Source of the DNA: Desulfobacterales bacterium
Lineage (GTDB): Bacteria; Desulfobacterota; Desulfobacteria; Desulfobacterales; JAHEIW01
Assembly (NCBI GenBank): GCA_030145015.1
Contig: JAQYWI010000136.1
Coordinates: 1 to 15,188 of the forward strand
Length of the DNA: 15,188 bases
Direction: 5' to 3'
Shown here: in pieces, positions 6,118 through 13,409 of the stretch
Numbering within the stretch: the first letter of the stretch is position 1
How the letters are laid out: every line of letters starts with the position of its first letter
Notes under the pieces: model-generated
The model's database searches: none
Seen by the model: the letters and a program-made list of their open reading frames with translations, nothing else
Told to the model about the DNA's origin: nothing
Position numbers and translations under genes: made by a program

Positions 6118-6696
6118 ATGAGCAACCATATTATCCGTTGCCCTGAGTGCGGGGCTGCCAACCGGATACCTGCAGATAAAATCGGAGTCGCCGCCAAATG
6201 CGGGAAATGTCATACCCTCCTGCCAGGTGACCCGGAGAAAACCGCACCTGGCCAGGCAATCCAGATGCGCTGTACGCAATGCGGGGCTAAAAATAAAATT
6301 CCGGAAGGCAAGCTCGATGCCGGTGGCAAATGCGGCAAGTGCGGCGCTTTGCTTAAAACCGAGGAGCTGTTTGAGCCGCAGCCTGTCATGGTCACCGACA
6401 GTAATTTTGACGTCAAAGTATTAAAATCCCCGCTGCCGGTGTTATTGTTTGCCTGGGCACCCTGGTGTCCGACCTGTGGTTCGGTAACGCCCATCATCGA
6501 TGAATTCGCCTCCAGTGCCAAGGGCAAAGTCCGGGTGGGCAAGATAAACGTTGACGCTAACCCCATGCTGGCTTCTAAATACAATATCATGAGTGTGCCT
6601 TTTTTATTTATTTTTGATAACGGTCAGATGAAAGAGAGCATGCCGGGGGGCTTGCAGAAACATGAGATAATGATGAAAATGGCACCTTATATATAG
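6118..6696 (+). CDS. thioredoxin-family protein with two N-terminal zinc ribbons
   Basis: This 192-residue protein has no signal peptide and is presumably cytoplasmic. The start is the ATG at 6118, with GGGAGG five bases upstream (6107-6112); a TTG one codon earlier is less likely. Two zinc-ribbon modules precede the thioredoxin fold: Cys8, 11, 28, 31 and Cys52, 55, 72, 75, each spaced CxxC-x16-CxxC and clearly a duplication (compare CGAANRIPADK and CGAKNKIPEGK). The thioredoxin domain (about 92-192) has the active site WCPTC (Cys117, Cys120) and the cis-Pro at 161 after Val160. TrxC-type thioredoxins have one zinc ribbon and WCGPC, so both the doubled ribbon and the WCPTC site are unusual. 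The likely role is thiol-disulfide exchange, perhaps with redox- or zinc-responsive control through the ribbons. The redox partner is unknown. Confidence 0.88.
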   Translation: MSNHIIRCPECGAANRIPADKIGVAAKCGKCHTLLPGDPEKTAPGQAIQMRCTQCGAKNKIPEGKLDAGGKCGKCGALLKTEELFEPQPVMVTDSNFDVKVLKSPLPVLLFAWAPWCPTCGSVTPIIDEFASSAKGKVRVGKINVDANPMLASKYNIMSVPFLFIFDNGQMKESMPGGLQKHEIMMKMAPYI

Positions 6697-6701
6697 AAAA
6701 A

Positions 6702-6741
6702 TGCCTAAAGTGAGCTAAAATGAGCTAAAGTGCCTAAAGTT
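6702..6741. repeat. solo arm of the CTAAAGTGA repeat family
   Basis: Four degenerate units (GCCTAAAGTGA, GCTAAAATGA, GCTAAAGT, GCCTAAAGTT) follow the thioredoxin stop codon by about 5 bases. No inverted partner arm was found between here and the next gene, unlike the copies at 2341 and 8561. Confidence 0.65.
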
Positions 6742-6770
6742 CAAAAATTAAAAAAAATTGTGCTTTCAAA

Positions 6771-6786
6771 TTTTCGTGTTTTCGTG
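6771..6786. repeat. two TTTTCGTG octamers upstream of the 301-residue gene
   Basis: TTTTCGTG occurs twice in direct succession, ending 17 bases before the ATG at 6803. It resembles the other short-period intergenic repeats here but has only two units, so chance is possible. Confidence 0.35.
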
Positions 6787-6802
6787 ATTCAATGGGATTC
6801 AG

Positions 6803-7708
6803 ATGGAATCAAAAAATAAACAGCTGGCGGATAAGATTGTCGATATTCTGCAGAGCGGATTGACGCTGAATGCGGACACGCTGCATTATATCGATTCAAC
6901 GTTTTCAAATCCCTCCATCGGCGAACTTGAGGAACTGCTTCAGGATGAATCCAGCTGTGAAACGGATTCGCTAATAGAGCTGCTCTTTTTCCCGGATGAA
7001 TCCGTGCAAATGCAATTGGAAGAAATGCTGGGAGAGACCCGGCTTCAAAAGCAGGACGAACAAGAAATTCAGGATCTGGTTTGCACCAAAGCCTTTCAAA
7101 CCCGCATTCGTTTCCCGGACGACAGGGGTACGCTGGGGATGGAAGTTACCCCTTCAAACGTAACGCAGTTCATTATGCGCCTAAACCTGTTGAGGTGTTT
7201 GAACCCCAAACTAAGCGCGTCCATCGCCGAATATGTCCCCGCAACTTTTCAAACCCGATGCAAAGTCCGGCTCCGAAACACAAAGCCGATCACTTCACAA
7301 AACAAGATTTTATTCCTGCAGGCGTTTTTTGAAAAACTAAATATTGATAGCGATGAATCTTTGGATTTTCTCGATTTTATATTAAGCTTTTTAGATGAGT
7401 GTAAAGATGGGCAGGATATGTTCAAGGCGCTAATGAACAAAAAAAGATTCTATTTCCAGGGTTTGCAAAAAGCCAAAAATTTAGATATTCAGTTAAAAAA
7501 ACATAATGTCGAGACCCTTTTACTGAGAGGCAACCGCGTATCCTATGTCGATAGAGCCGATGTCCGCAAAAAGGTACAGATGATTGATCGAATCAGCCTG
7601 GCAGTTTTTGGGAAAACCGAATTTTTTGATTTGATGCCGGCCGGTGAGCAATCAATTACCCTCGAAGGTAAAGACGATATCAATAAACTTATAAAACAAT
7701 TGAGTTAG
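6803..7708 (+). CDS. unrecognised 301-residue protein, probably cytoplasmic and helical
   Basis: I do not recognise this protein. It lacks a signal peptide and transmembrane segments. The N-terminal about 95 residues are acidic and leucine-rich in a helical pattern (LADKIVDILQSGLTLNADTL; IGELEELLQDESSCETDSL). A middle segment around 95-170 looks more mixed, with 'FQTRIRFPDDRGTLGMEVTPS' and an Arg/Lys-rich stretch. A further helical part follows, with 'ESLDFLDFILSFLDECKDG' near 190. The ORF is long, has codon use like its neighbours and lies directly upstream of lolA on the same strand, so it is probably real. Only a weak ribosome site (GGGATTCAG) precedes the ATG. Co-transcription with lolA is likely, as only 89 bases separate them. 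Function is unknown. Confidence 0.75.
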   Translation: MESKNKQLADKIVDILQSGLTLNADTLHYIDSTFSNPSIGELEELLQDESSCETDSLIELLFFPDESVQMQLEEMLGETRLQKQDEQEIQDLVCTKAFQTRIRFPDDRGTLGMEVTPSNVTQFIMRLNLLRCLNPKLSASIAEYVPATFQTRCKVRLRNTKPITSQNKILFLQAFFEKLNIDSDESLDFLDFILSFLDECKDGQDMFKALMNKKRFYFQGLQKAKNLDIQLKKHNVETLLLRGNRVSYVDRADVRKKVQMIDRISLAVFGKTEFFDLMPAGEQSITLEGKDDINKLIKQLS

Positions 7709-7757
7709 GGGCTTTGCCCCCATTGGCCTCCGGCCCATTGGGCCTACACCCCGGAGG
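7709..7757. other. GC-rich hairpin-forming spacer before lolA
   Basis: Several nested inverted repeats fill the spacer. GGGGC-TTT-GCCCC lies right after the upstream stop (7708-7720). CCTCCGG (7727-7733) pairs with CCGGAGG (7751-7757), enclosing GGCCC-ATT-GGGCC. There is no T-tract, so read-through into lolA is plausible and the fold may act on mRNA processing. Confidence 0.45.
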
Positions 7758-7797
7758 GAATGTTGCAATTCATAAACGTTTCTTTAGAGGATTTGTT

Positions 7798-8502
7798 ATG
7801 AAGTCAGCCACTGGAATTTTTACGCTCGGTTCGGCATCTCTGCTCGCAGTCCTGATGCTCGTTCTCTTAGGCGGTATGCAGGATTTGGGAGCCGCAGCCG
7901 AGAGTACCAACCTTACGGTCGACCATATCCTGGATCGAGTTGAAAAAAAGTATGCGGATTCAAAATTTTCAGCAGATTTTATCCAAAAATCCACCATCAA
8001 AGCGATGGCGATTACAGATTTGGCTGCAGGAAAGGTTTACATCAAATACCCCGGCATGATGCGCTGGGAATATGAAAAACCGGATCGCCAAATCATTATT
8101 ACCGATGCAGATAAGCTCTGGATTTATCGACCCGAAGACAACCAGGTCATGACCGGCAATGCACCGACATTTTTCAGAGACGGCAAAGGCGCAAGTTTTT
8201 TATCCGATATCCGGCTGATTCGAAAAAAATTTGATATCTCCTTAGAACAAGGCCAGCAGGGGCAAAGCGATCTGTTCTATCATCTAAAGTTGGTACCCCT
8301 CGAAAAAACACTGGATATCTCTGCGATAGGCCTGATGATATCCAGACAAACCTTCAACGTGCTGCAGGTCACCACCCTGAATTTTTACGGCGATGAAACC
8401 CGCATCGATCTGATCAATTCTGCATTTGGTGCGGATCTGGAAGATTCGCTCTTCAGCTTCGAAATCCCGGAGGGGGTGGATGTTCTGCAAATCGATGAGT
8501 GA
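7798..8502 (+). CDS. lolA: outer-membrane lipoprotein carrier protein LolA
   Basis: LolA collects lipoproteins released from the inner membrane by LolCDE and carries them through the periplasm to the outer membrane. The chosen start is the ATG at 7798, with AGAGG 7 bases upstream. It gives a 234-residue precursor with a signal peptide (MKSATGIF, a long hydrophobic core, cut near GAAA|E at about 35). The upstream frame to 7714 is a GC-hairpin spacer and has no signal-like start. LolA features include 'SKFSADFIQKS' (about 60-70), 'AAGKVYIKYPGMMRWEYEKPDRQIIITDADKLWIYRPEDNQV' in the N-terminal half-barrel, and 'FSFEIPEGVDVL' at the C-terminus. Length fits the family. It follows the unrecognised 301-residue gene and is probably co-transcribed with it. 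Confidence is high. Confidence 0.92.
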   Translation: MKSATGIFTLGSASLLAVLMLVLLGGMQDLGAAAESTNLTVDHILDRVEKKYADSKFSADFIQKSTIKAMAITDLAAGKVYIKYPGMMRWEYEKPDRQIIITDADKLWIYRPEDNQVMTGNAPTFFRDGKGASFLSDIRLIRKKFDISLEQGQQGQSDLFYHLKLVPLEKTLDISAIGLMISRQTFNVLQVTTLNFYGDETRIDLINSAFGADLEDSLFSFEIPEGVDVLQIDE

Positions 8503-8560
8503 GGTCTGGGAATAGTAGGCATCACCGCAGTTTGGTACTCAACAAATAGGTGAGACAACA

Positions 8561-8826
8561 AAAGTGACTAAAGTGAACTAAGGTTGGAAGTGCCTAAAGT
8601 TAAGGTGTCGCTTCGCTCTATCTTTTATATAAATGATCGTTCGACCCTGTCGTTCGACCCAGTCGCTAGACCCTGTCGTTAGACCCTGTCGTTAGACCCT
8701 GAGGCTCTCGAAGGGAGGCTCTCGAAGGGAGGCTCTCGAAGGGAGGCTCTCGAAGGGAGGCTCTCGACGGGTAGAATGCCTCAACTTTAGGCATTTTAGA
8801 TCATTTTAGTCACTTTAGCTCACTTG
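8561..8826. repeat. composite repeat element: inverted CTAAAGTGA arms around two tandem arrays
   Basis: The left arm (8561-8603) and right arm (8783-8826) carry inverted CTAAAGTGA-type units. TGCCTAAAGTT (8591-8601) pairs with AACTTTAGGCA (8783-8793). The centre holds five 13-base units related to CGTTAGACCCTGT (8638-8702), followed directly by five 14-base units GGCTCTCGAAGGGA (8703-8772, the last diverged). Both arrays are contiguous with no spacers. The element is the largest repeat in the window and fills most of the gap between lolA and yebC, two convergent genes. Confidence 0.8.
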
Positions 8827-8888
8827 CCAATTTGAGCATTTTGAATTGGATTGATGAACTCCTTGATATTAAAAAAATAGATGTGAAA

Positions 8889-8906
8889 TCCCGCCTACAC
8901 CGGCGG
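8889..8906. other. CCCGCC/GGCGGG hairpin between convergent lolA and yebC
   Basis: A CCCGCC and GGCGGG pair forms a 6-bp stem enclosing TACACC. On the minus strand, reading out of yebC, a run of T follows, but only after about 10 bases, so terminator function is possible but weak. Confidence 0.4.
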
Positions 8907-8938
8907 GGGAACACAGCCTTCGAGCAAAAGAGGGTGTT

Positions 8939-9682
8939 TTACAAAGTATTGACGATTTCCTCGGGAATATCCGCATTGGTATAAACCTTCTGCACATCGT
9001 CACAGTCTTCCAGGGCTTCCATGAGCTTGATCATCTGCTCGGCTTCTTTACCCTTCAAAAAGGTGGTTGACTGCGGCAGCATGGTCATTTCGGCCACTGC
9101 ATAGGGAATGGATGCGTTGTCTATGGCCGCTTTGACCCCTTCAAAATCTTCGGGCGCGGTGATGACTTCAAAATTGCTGTCGTCCTCGCGAATATCCTCG
9201 GCCCCGGCATCCAGCGCTGCCTCCATCAGGGCCTCTTCATCCACGGCTTTATTTTCAATAGCGATGTACCCCTTTTTATCGAACATCCAGGCCACACATC
9301 CATTTTCACCCATATTGCCGCCGGCTTTGCTGAATATATAGCGGATATCGGCTACCGTGCGATTCTTGTTGTCCGAAAGAGATTCGATCAGAACGGCGGC
9401 TCCCCCGGGGCCATAACCCTCGTAAATGCTTTCCTCATAATTAACGCCCTCTAACTCGCCGGTGCCCTTTTTGATGGCCCTTTCAATATTATCCTTGGGC
9501 ATGTTTTCGCTTCTGGCAGCCAGAACGGCGGTTCTCAAGCGCGGATTGGTATCCATGTCACCGCCGCCCATGCGGGCGGCAACGGTGATTTCTTTGATCA
9601 GTTTCGTAAAAATTTTGCCCCGTTTGGCATCGGTGGCGGCTTTTTTATGTTTAATACTTGACCATTTGCTGTGACCCGACAT
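8939..9682 (-). CDS. yebC: YebC/PmpR-family protein (TACO1 family)
   Basis: The full 247-residue length and the N-terminal signature [26 protein letters not shown] identify a YebC-family protein. The start at 9682 has AGGAGGG just upstream. Further family segments are '[14 protein letters not shown]' (about 60-73), '[23 protein letters not shown]' and '[18 protein letters not shown]'. Members are cytoplasmic. They have been described as transcriptional regulators and, more recently, as translation factors that relieve ribosome stalling; which applies here cannot be read from sequence. In many bacteria yebC precedes ruvC, but no ruvC follows here, because the downstream region is a repeat element and the convergent lolA. 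The gene upstream on the same strand, rlmE, is 282 bases away with a repeat between. Confidence 0.96.
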   Translation of the reverse strand: MSGHSKWSSIKHKKAATDAKRGKIFTKLIKEITVAARMGGGDMDTNPRLRTAVLAARSENMPKDNIERAIKKGTGELEGVNYEESIYEGYGPGGAAVLIESLSDNKNRTVADIRYIFSKAGGNMGENGCVAWMFDKKGYIAIENKAVDEEALMEAALDAGAEDIREDDSNFEVITAPEDFEGVKAAIDNASIPYAVAEMTMLPQSTTFLKGKEAEQMIKLMEALEDCDDVQKVYTNADIPEEIVNTL

Positions 9683-9737
9683 TGTCCCTCCTAATTAAAG
9701 CACTTAAAATGTTTATAATCTGACCTAAAAAAATTGT

Positions 9738-9934
9738 AAATCCGAAGCACTAAATCCGAAATCCGAAACAATATCGAAATTCAAATGTTCCAATGTTCGA
9801 AACCATCAGTGTTAATTTTTACCGAATATGATTTTGAAGTCTAATCTCACTGTTTTGATTTTTTGTCATTAGATATTCGAATTTGTTTCGACCAATTTTA
9901 TAAAATCAGGCGATATTCGGATTTCGGATTTCAT
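9738..9934. repeat. inverted repeat of the CGAAATCCGAA family, copy 2
   Basis: The left arm (about 9738-9786) contains AATCCGAAGCACTAAATCCG and CCGAAACAATATCGAAATTC. The right arm has TTTTTGTCATTAGATATTCG (from 9860) and GATATTCGGATTTCGGATTT (9912-9931) in inverted orientation. The same motifs form copy 1 at 4334-4448. This copy lies behind the rlmE stop codon (9965, minus strand) and upstream of the yebC start. Confidence 0.72.
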
Positions 9935-9964
9935 ATATTATTTTGAAAATGCAATATATTTGTA

Positions 9965-10579
9965 CTATTCCCTGAACCCCATGCCAATGATGTATATTTC
10001 TTTGCTTTCCCTGCGGCTGCTCTGAGGTTTGAAAATCTTATAATTTTTAAATCGACTTCTGACCGAGTCAAAAAATTTCTTAAATTCTTCCCCCTGAAAA
10101 ATTTTACAAACAAACGACCCGCCGGGTCTCAACGTCATTCGGGCAATATTCAAGGCCGCCTGGCATAGCTGATACGATCGTTCGGCATCGATCGCCTTAT
10201 TACCGGTGGTCGCCGGCGCCATGTCGCTCAAGACCACATTGAACCGGTTTCCCAAATCTTCATTTTCAATCCATGCGCGATCGAGTGTTAGCAAATCAAC
10301 CTTAAGTGTTTCAGCCTGGGATGGAATCTGTATCGTAACCGGCTTCAGATCAATCCCTAAAACCTTTCCGCGCTTTCCGGTCAGCTCGGTAGCATAAAGC
10401 AGCCAGGAACCGGGCGAACAGCCCAGATCCAAAACATGATCGCCTTTTCTGATTAGTCGATATTTTTTTTGAGCTTCTTTTAGCTTATACACAGATCTGG
10501 CCGGATAACGTTCTTTTTTCGCGCGCTCTGAATAATGATCCGTCCAGCGCTGCTGTTTTTTTGAACCAACGCGTTTCAT
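9965..10579 (-). CDS. rlmE: 23S rRNA 2'-O-methyltransferase RlmE (FtsJ/RrmJ)
   Basis: RlmE methylates the ribose of U2552 (E. coli numbering) in 23S rRNA, a late step in 50S subunit assembly. The 204-residue protein matches the family length. The SAM-binding motif is DLGCSPGSW (51-59). The catalytic K-D-K-E tetrad is visible: Lys32 in 'ARSVYKLKE', Asp119 in 'LSDMAP', Lys159 in 'VCKIFQG' and Glu194 in 'SSRRESKEIY'. The ATG at 10579 lies 3 bases after the radA stop, with no separate ribosome site, so translation is probably coupled to radA. A dispersed repeat (9738-9934) begins about 30 bases past its stop. The identification is firm. Confidence 0.96.
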   Translation of the reverse strand: MKRVGSKKQQRWTDHYSERAKKERYPARSVYKLKEAQKKYRLIRKGDHVLDLGCSPGSWLLYATELTGKRGKVLGIDLKPVTIQIPSQAETLKVDLLTLDRAWIENEDLGNRFNVVLSDMAPATTGNKAIDAERSYQLCQAALNIARMTLRPGGSFVCKIFQGEEFKKFFDSVRSRFKNYKIFKPQSSRRESKEIYIIGMGFRE

Positions 10580-10582
10580 AAT

Positions 10583-11950
10583 TTAGAAGAGCGTATCCAC
10601 AGCTTCCGATACTTTTTTGATGCCTGAAATTTCAACCCCGTCAATATCGGGAATGCGCTTTAAATTGCTGTCCGGCACCAGACAGCGTTTAAATCCCATT
10701 TTTTTAGCCTCGGCAACCCGGGCATCAACCTGACCGATGGCCCTGACTTCGCCGGTAAGGCCAACCTCTCCAAGCACGACGGTGCCGTTGGAGATGGGTT
10801 TGTCTAAAAAGCTGGAAGCAATTGCCGAAACGATGGCCATATCTACCGCCGGTTCGATCACCTTTACCCCGCCGGCCACATTCATAAAAATATCATACCC
10901 CATCAGATGCATCCCGAGTTGTTTCTCCATAACCGCCGCCAACAGCGCGACCCGATTGGGATCCAATCCCAGTATGGTTCGCCGGGGAGTGCCAAAGCTG
11001 GTGCTGCTGGCCAGGGCCTGAAGCTCAACTAGAATCGGACGGGTGCCTTCCATGCTGGCGGTAACAGCGGATCCCGGTGCATTCGCAGGCCGTTCGGATA
11101 AAAATACCGCTGACGGATTGGCCACCTCATCCAGGCCTTGATCTTTCATTTCGAAGACTCCGATTTCGTTGGTCGAGCCAAACCTGTTTTTAACCGCGCG
11201 CAGAATTCGAAAAATGTGGTTGCGGTCGCCTTCAAAATACAAAACAGTGTCGACCATATGCTCTAGAAGCTTGGGCCCTGCAATAGCACCGTCTTTGGTT
11301 ACATGGCCGACCAGCAACGTCGGTATGCCGCTCTTTTTAGCCATCATCATCAGCCGGACTGTCGATTCTCTTACCTGGCTGACACTTCCGGGGGCCGAGG
11401 CCAGTTCGGCGTTGTACATGGTTTGAATCGAATCAATCACCACGACCCGCGGCTGCACAGATTGGATCATCGCCAGAATCGGTTCAATTTCGACTTCGGA
11501 GACCACCATTAATTCTGAAGAAATGGTATCCAGCCGTTGGCTCCGCAAACGAATCTGGCGGTTGGATTCCTCACCGGATATATACAAAACTTTATGGCCC
11601 TGATTCGCCAGCCCATAAAGGACCTGCAGCATCAAAGTCGATTTGCCGATTCCGGGATCGCCACCGATCAACACCAGAGTCCCGGGTACCAGGCCGCCAC
11701 CGAGCACCCTGTCAAATTCCCGGATATCTGTTAAGAGGCGACTTTCCTTTTCCAGCTCAATGGAATCGATGGCAACGGGGGCGGTTTGCGCTTTTGTCAA
11801 CGCCCGGCCTCCATTTAGAAAAGAGCCCGCCGCTGCTCTTTCCTCCACAATGGAGTCCCACGTGCCGCAATCCGGGCACTTGCCCATCCACTTGGGAGTC
11901 TGATAACCGCAGGTTTGACAGCTATAGATGGTTTTGGCGCTTTTTTTCAC
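10583..11950 (-). CDS. radA: DNA repair protein RadA
   Basis: RadA is a RecA-related ATPase that promotes branch migration and processing of recombination intermediates. The 455-residue protein has an N-terminal C4 zinc finger (Cys11, 14, 25, 28: CQTCGYQTPKWMGKCPDC), Walker A GGDPGIGKST (96-105), 'VVVIDSIQTMYN' as Walker B (169-180), the RadA-specific KNRFGS motif (254-259), and a C-terminal Lon-protease-like domain (about 290-455; 'DMAIVSAIASSF', 'VVLGEVGLTGEVRAI'). The start is GTG at 11950, because no ATG upstream stays in frame with the zinc finger. Only a GGGG about 10 bases upstream resembles a ribosome site. It is the first gene of a minus-strand pair with rlmE and divergent from the transglycosylase gene. 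Confidence 0.96.
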   Translation of the reverse strand: MKKSAKTIYSCQTCGYQTPKWMGKCPDCGTWDSIVEERAAAGSFLNGGRALTKAQTAPVAIDSIELEKESRLLTDIREFDRVLGGGLVPGTLVLIGGDPGIGKSTLMLQVLYGLANQGHKVLYISGEESNRQIRLRSQRLDTISSELMVVSEVEIEPILAMIQSVQPRVVVIDSIQTMYNAELASAPGSVSQVRESTVRLMMMAKKSGIPTLLVGHVTKDGAIAGPKLLEHMVDTVLYFEGDRNHIFRILRAVKNRFGSTNEIGVFEMKDQGLDEVANPSAVFLSERPANAPGSAVTASMEGTRPILVELQALASSTSFGTPRRTILGLDPNRVALLAAVMEKQLGMHLMGYDIFMNVAGGVKVIEPAVDMAIVSAIASSFLDKPISNGTVVLGEVGLTGEVRAIGQVDARVAEAKKMGFKRCLVPDSNLKRIPDIDGVEISGIKKVSEAVDTLF

Positions 11951-12210
11951 AATAGAAATACCCCGGTAAATGTGTTATTATGCTATGAAAACTTAAATAA
12001 CACGGGATATCGATGCAATCAAGCGGGTTCTATCTATACAGAACGACTTAAATCATTGCGCACACATACCCAGCGATCTGCAAGATTTACCGATTTCTAT
12101 AGCTTTAATATCAATAATTCGCCCGTAAGATACGCAATTAATTGTGACGCTGTGTATAACTGAACAAACGCGAATTTTTTTGATTTGAGATTCCACCGGG
12201 AGTATTTAAT

Positions 12211-13098
12211 ATGCGACATTGCTATAAATGGGAAACGAAATGGATGGTTTTCGCAATCAGCCTGCTGGTCGTCGGATATATAGTTCTGGCCGAATCCCGG
12301 GCAGCAGTAGAACCTGATAACAAGGCATTTTCATCTGTAAAAAAAAGGCTGATAACCGACGGCTTCAATCCGACAAAAATAAATAGATTGTACAGCCGAC
12401 CTCAGGTATTTTTCGAAGCGGATGGCGTCACGATACTTTTCACCTACCAAGAGGCTAAGGTAGATTATGGCCAATTCACAAATGATTGGTCCATCCGCAA
12501 GGCCAAACAGTATATGCAAAATCATGAAGACGACCTGATCCGCACGGAGAAGGTTTTCGGTGTGGACAGAAAAATAATCACCGCAATATTGCTGGTCGAA
12601 ACCGGCCTGGGTGCTTCGGTGGGAACACGATCGACCTTAAATACACTTTCCACCATCGCGGCCCTGATGGATCCGGTCGTGCGCGAGCGGTTCTGGGATC
12701 AGATTCCGGATTCAAAGAAAATTTCAAGAAAAAAATTTGAAAAGAAGGCCGCAGATAGATCAAAGTGGGCTTATAAAGAACTTAAAGCCTTTTTAAAATA
12801 TGCAAACCGGGAAGGATTTGATCCGGCATCAATTCCCGGCTCCTTTGCCGGTGCGGTGGGTGTTGCCCAATTTATGCCCACCAGCATTCTGGCTTACGGC
12901 AAGGACGGCAACAACGATGGAACCGTAGATATGCTCAATCACGCCGACTCTATGGCCAGTATCGCCAATTATCTCAAAAGCCATGGATGGCGTTCGGGGC
13001 AAAGCCGCAAAAAAGCCGAAAAAGTTATTTTTCACTACAACCACAGCACCTATTATGTAAACACCATCTTAAAAATCTCCCAGCGCTTGAAAAGCTGA
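12211..13098 (+). CDS. MltB-family lytic murein transglycosylase
   Basis: The 295-residue precursor starts at the ATG at 12211, after GGGAG at about 9 bases. Residues 10-32 form a hydrophobic signal sequence (signal peptide or anchor; cut near ESRA|A). No lipobox Cys is visible there, unlike E. coli MltB. The SLT_2/MltB fold is supported by 'ITAILLVETGLG' with catalytic Glu130, 'GSFAGAVGVAQFMPTSILAYG' (210-230), and an EF-hand-like segment 'DGNNDGTVDMLNHADSMASIANYL' (232-255), which binds calcium in MltB. Family members cleave the MurNAc-GlcNAc bond in peptidoglycan, forming 1,6-anhydro ends, in the periplasm. The next gene begins one base after its stop, suggesting translational coupling. 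Confidence 0.9.
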   Translation: MRHCYKWETKWMVFAISLLVVGYIVLAESRAAVEPDNKAFSSVKKRLITDGFNPTKINRLYSRPQVFFEADGVTILFTYQEAKVDYGQFTNDWSIRKAKQYMQNHEDDLIRTEKVFGVDRKIITAILLVETGLGASVGTRSTLNTLSTIAALMDPVVRERFWDQIPDSKKISRKKFEKKAADRSKWAYKELKAFLKYANREGFDPASIPGSFAGAVGVAQFMPTSILAYGKDGNNDGTVDMLNHADSMASIANYLKSHGWRSGQSRKKAEKVIFHYNHSTYYVNTILKISQRLKS

Positions 13099-13099
13099 T

Positions 13100-13303
13100 A
13101 TGACTCTGAAGATGATCGGCATATTCCTGGCTCTATGCATTCCGTTTTTCATCGCCTCTGTTTGGGCCATCGTCGATGTGGCTCAAAAGGATTTTGGCAC
13201 TGCCGGCAAAAAAGCGTTGTGGTGGGCGATTGCATCGGTGCCCTTTATCGGCTTCATTTTGTATTTAATATTAGGATTCCGAAAGGGAAAAAAGATGAAT
13301 TGA
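13100..13303 (+). CDS. small PLDc_N-like membrane protein
   Basis: This 67-residue protein has two membrane helices (about 6-25 and 41-60) joined by 'IVDVAQKDFGTAGKKALWW', and ends with 'GFRKGKKMN'. The pattern W-x-I-V-D-V-x-x-K-D, then K-x-L-W-x, then P-F-I-G-x-x-L-Y-x-x-x-G resembles the PLDc_N domain (phospholipase D nuclease N-terminal membrane segment), which often occurs alone as a short protein of unknown role. The ATG at 13100 follows the transglycosylase stop by one base and has no strong ribosome site, so coupled translation is likely. Its TGA stop overlaps the start of a GACAACG heptad repeat. Confidence 0.78.
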   Translation: MTLKMIGIFLALCIPFFIASVWAIVDVAQKDFGTAGKKALWWAIASVPFIGFILYLILGFRKGKKMN

Positions 13304-13370
13304 CAACGGACAACCGGCAACGGACAATTGACAATTTGATTATCCTCTGAATTATGAATTGACAATTATC
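13301..13370. repeat. GACAACG/GACAATT heptad repeat
   Basis: Bases 13302-13336 read as five successive 7-base units: GACAACG, GACAACC, GGCAACG, GACAATT, GACAATT. A further GAATTGACAATTATC follows at 13356. The repeat supplies the TGA stop of the small membrane protein, and its second TTGACA (13359-13364) serves as the apparent -35 box of the tRNA-Glu promoter. Confidence 0.7.
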
Positions 13371-13386
13371 CAATTTTTAATATAGT
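13359..13386 (+). promoter_or_regulatory. sigma-70 promoter of tRNA-Glu
   Basis: TTGACA (13359-13364), a 16-base spacer and TATAGT (13381-13386) form a near-consensus promoter. Transcription would start about 13393, some 17 bases before the mature tRNA end at 13410. The -35 box is part of the upstream GACAATT repeat. Confidence 0.75.
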
Positions 13387-13409
13387 TAGGCCACATTAAA
13401 TGTGTTAAC

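Noticed and set aside
7714..7797. N-terminal extension of LolA
   Set aside because: The extension is translated GC-hairpin spacer; the ATG at 7798 has a ribosome site and starts a proper signal peptide.
8638..8772. CRISPR array
   Set aside because: Units of 13 and 14 bases are contiguous with no unique spacers, and no cas genes are present, so these are simple tandem repeats.
11951..12210. gene or RNA in the radA/transglycosylase divergent gap
   Set aside because: About 260 AT-rich bases with no conserved-looking frame, hairpin or sigma-54 site; it presumably holds only the two promoters, which I could not place with confidence.
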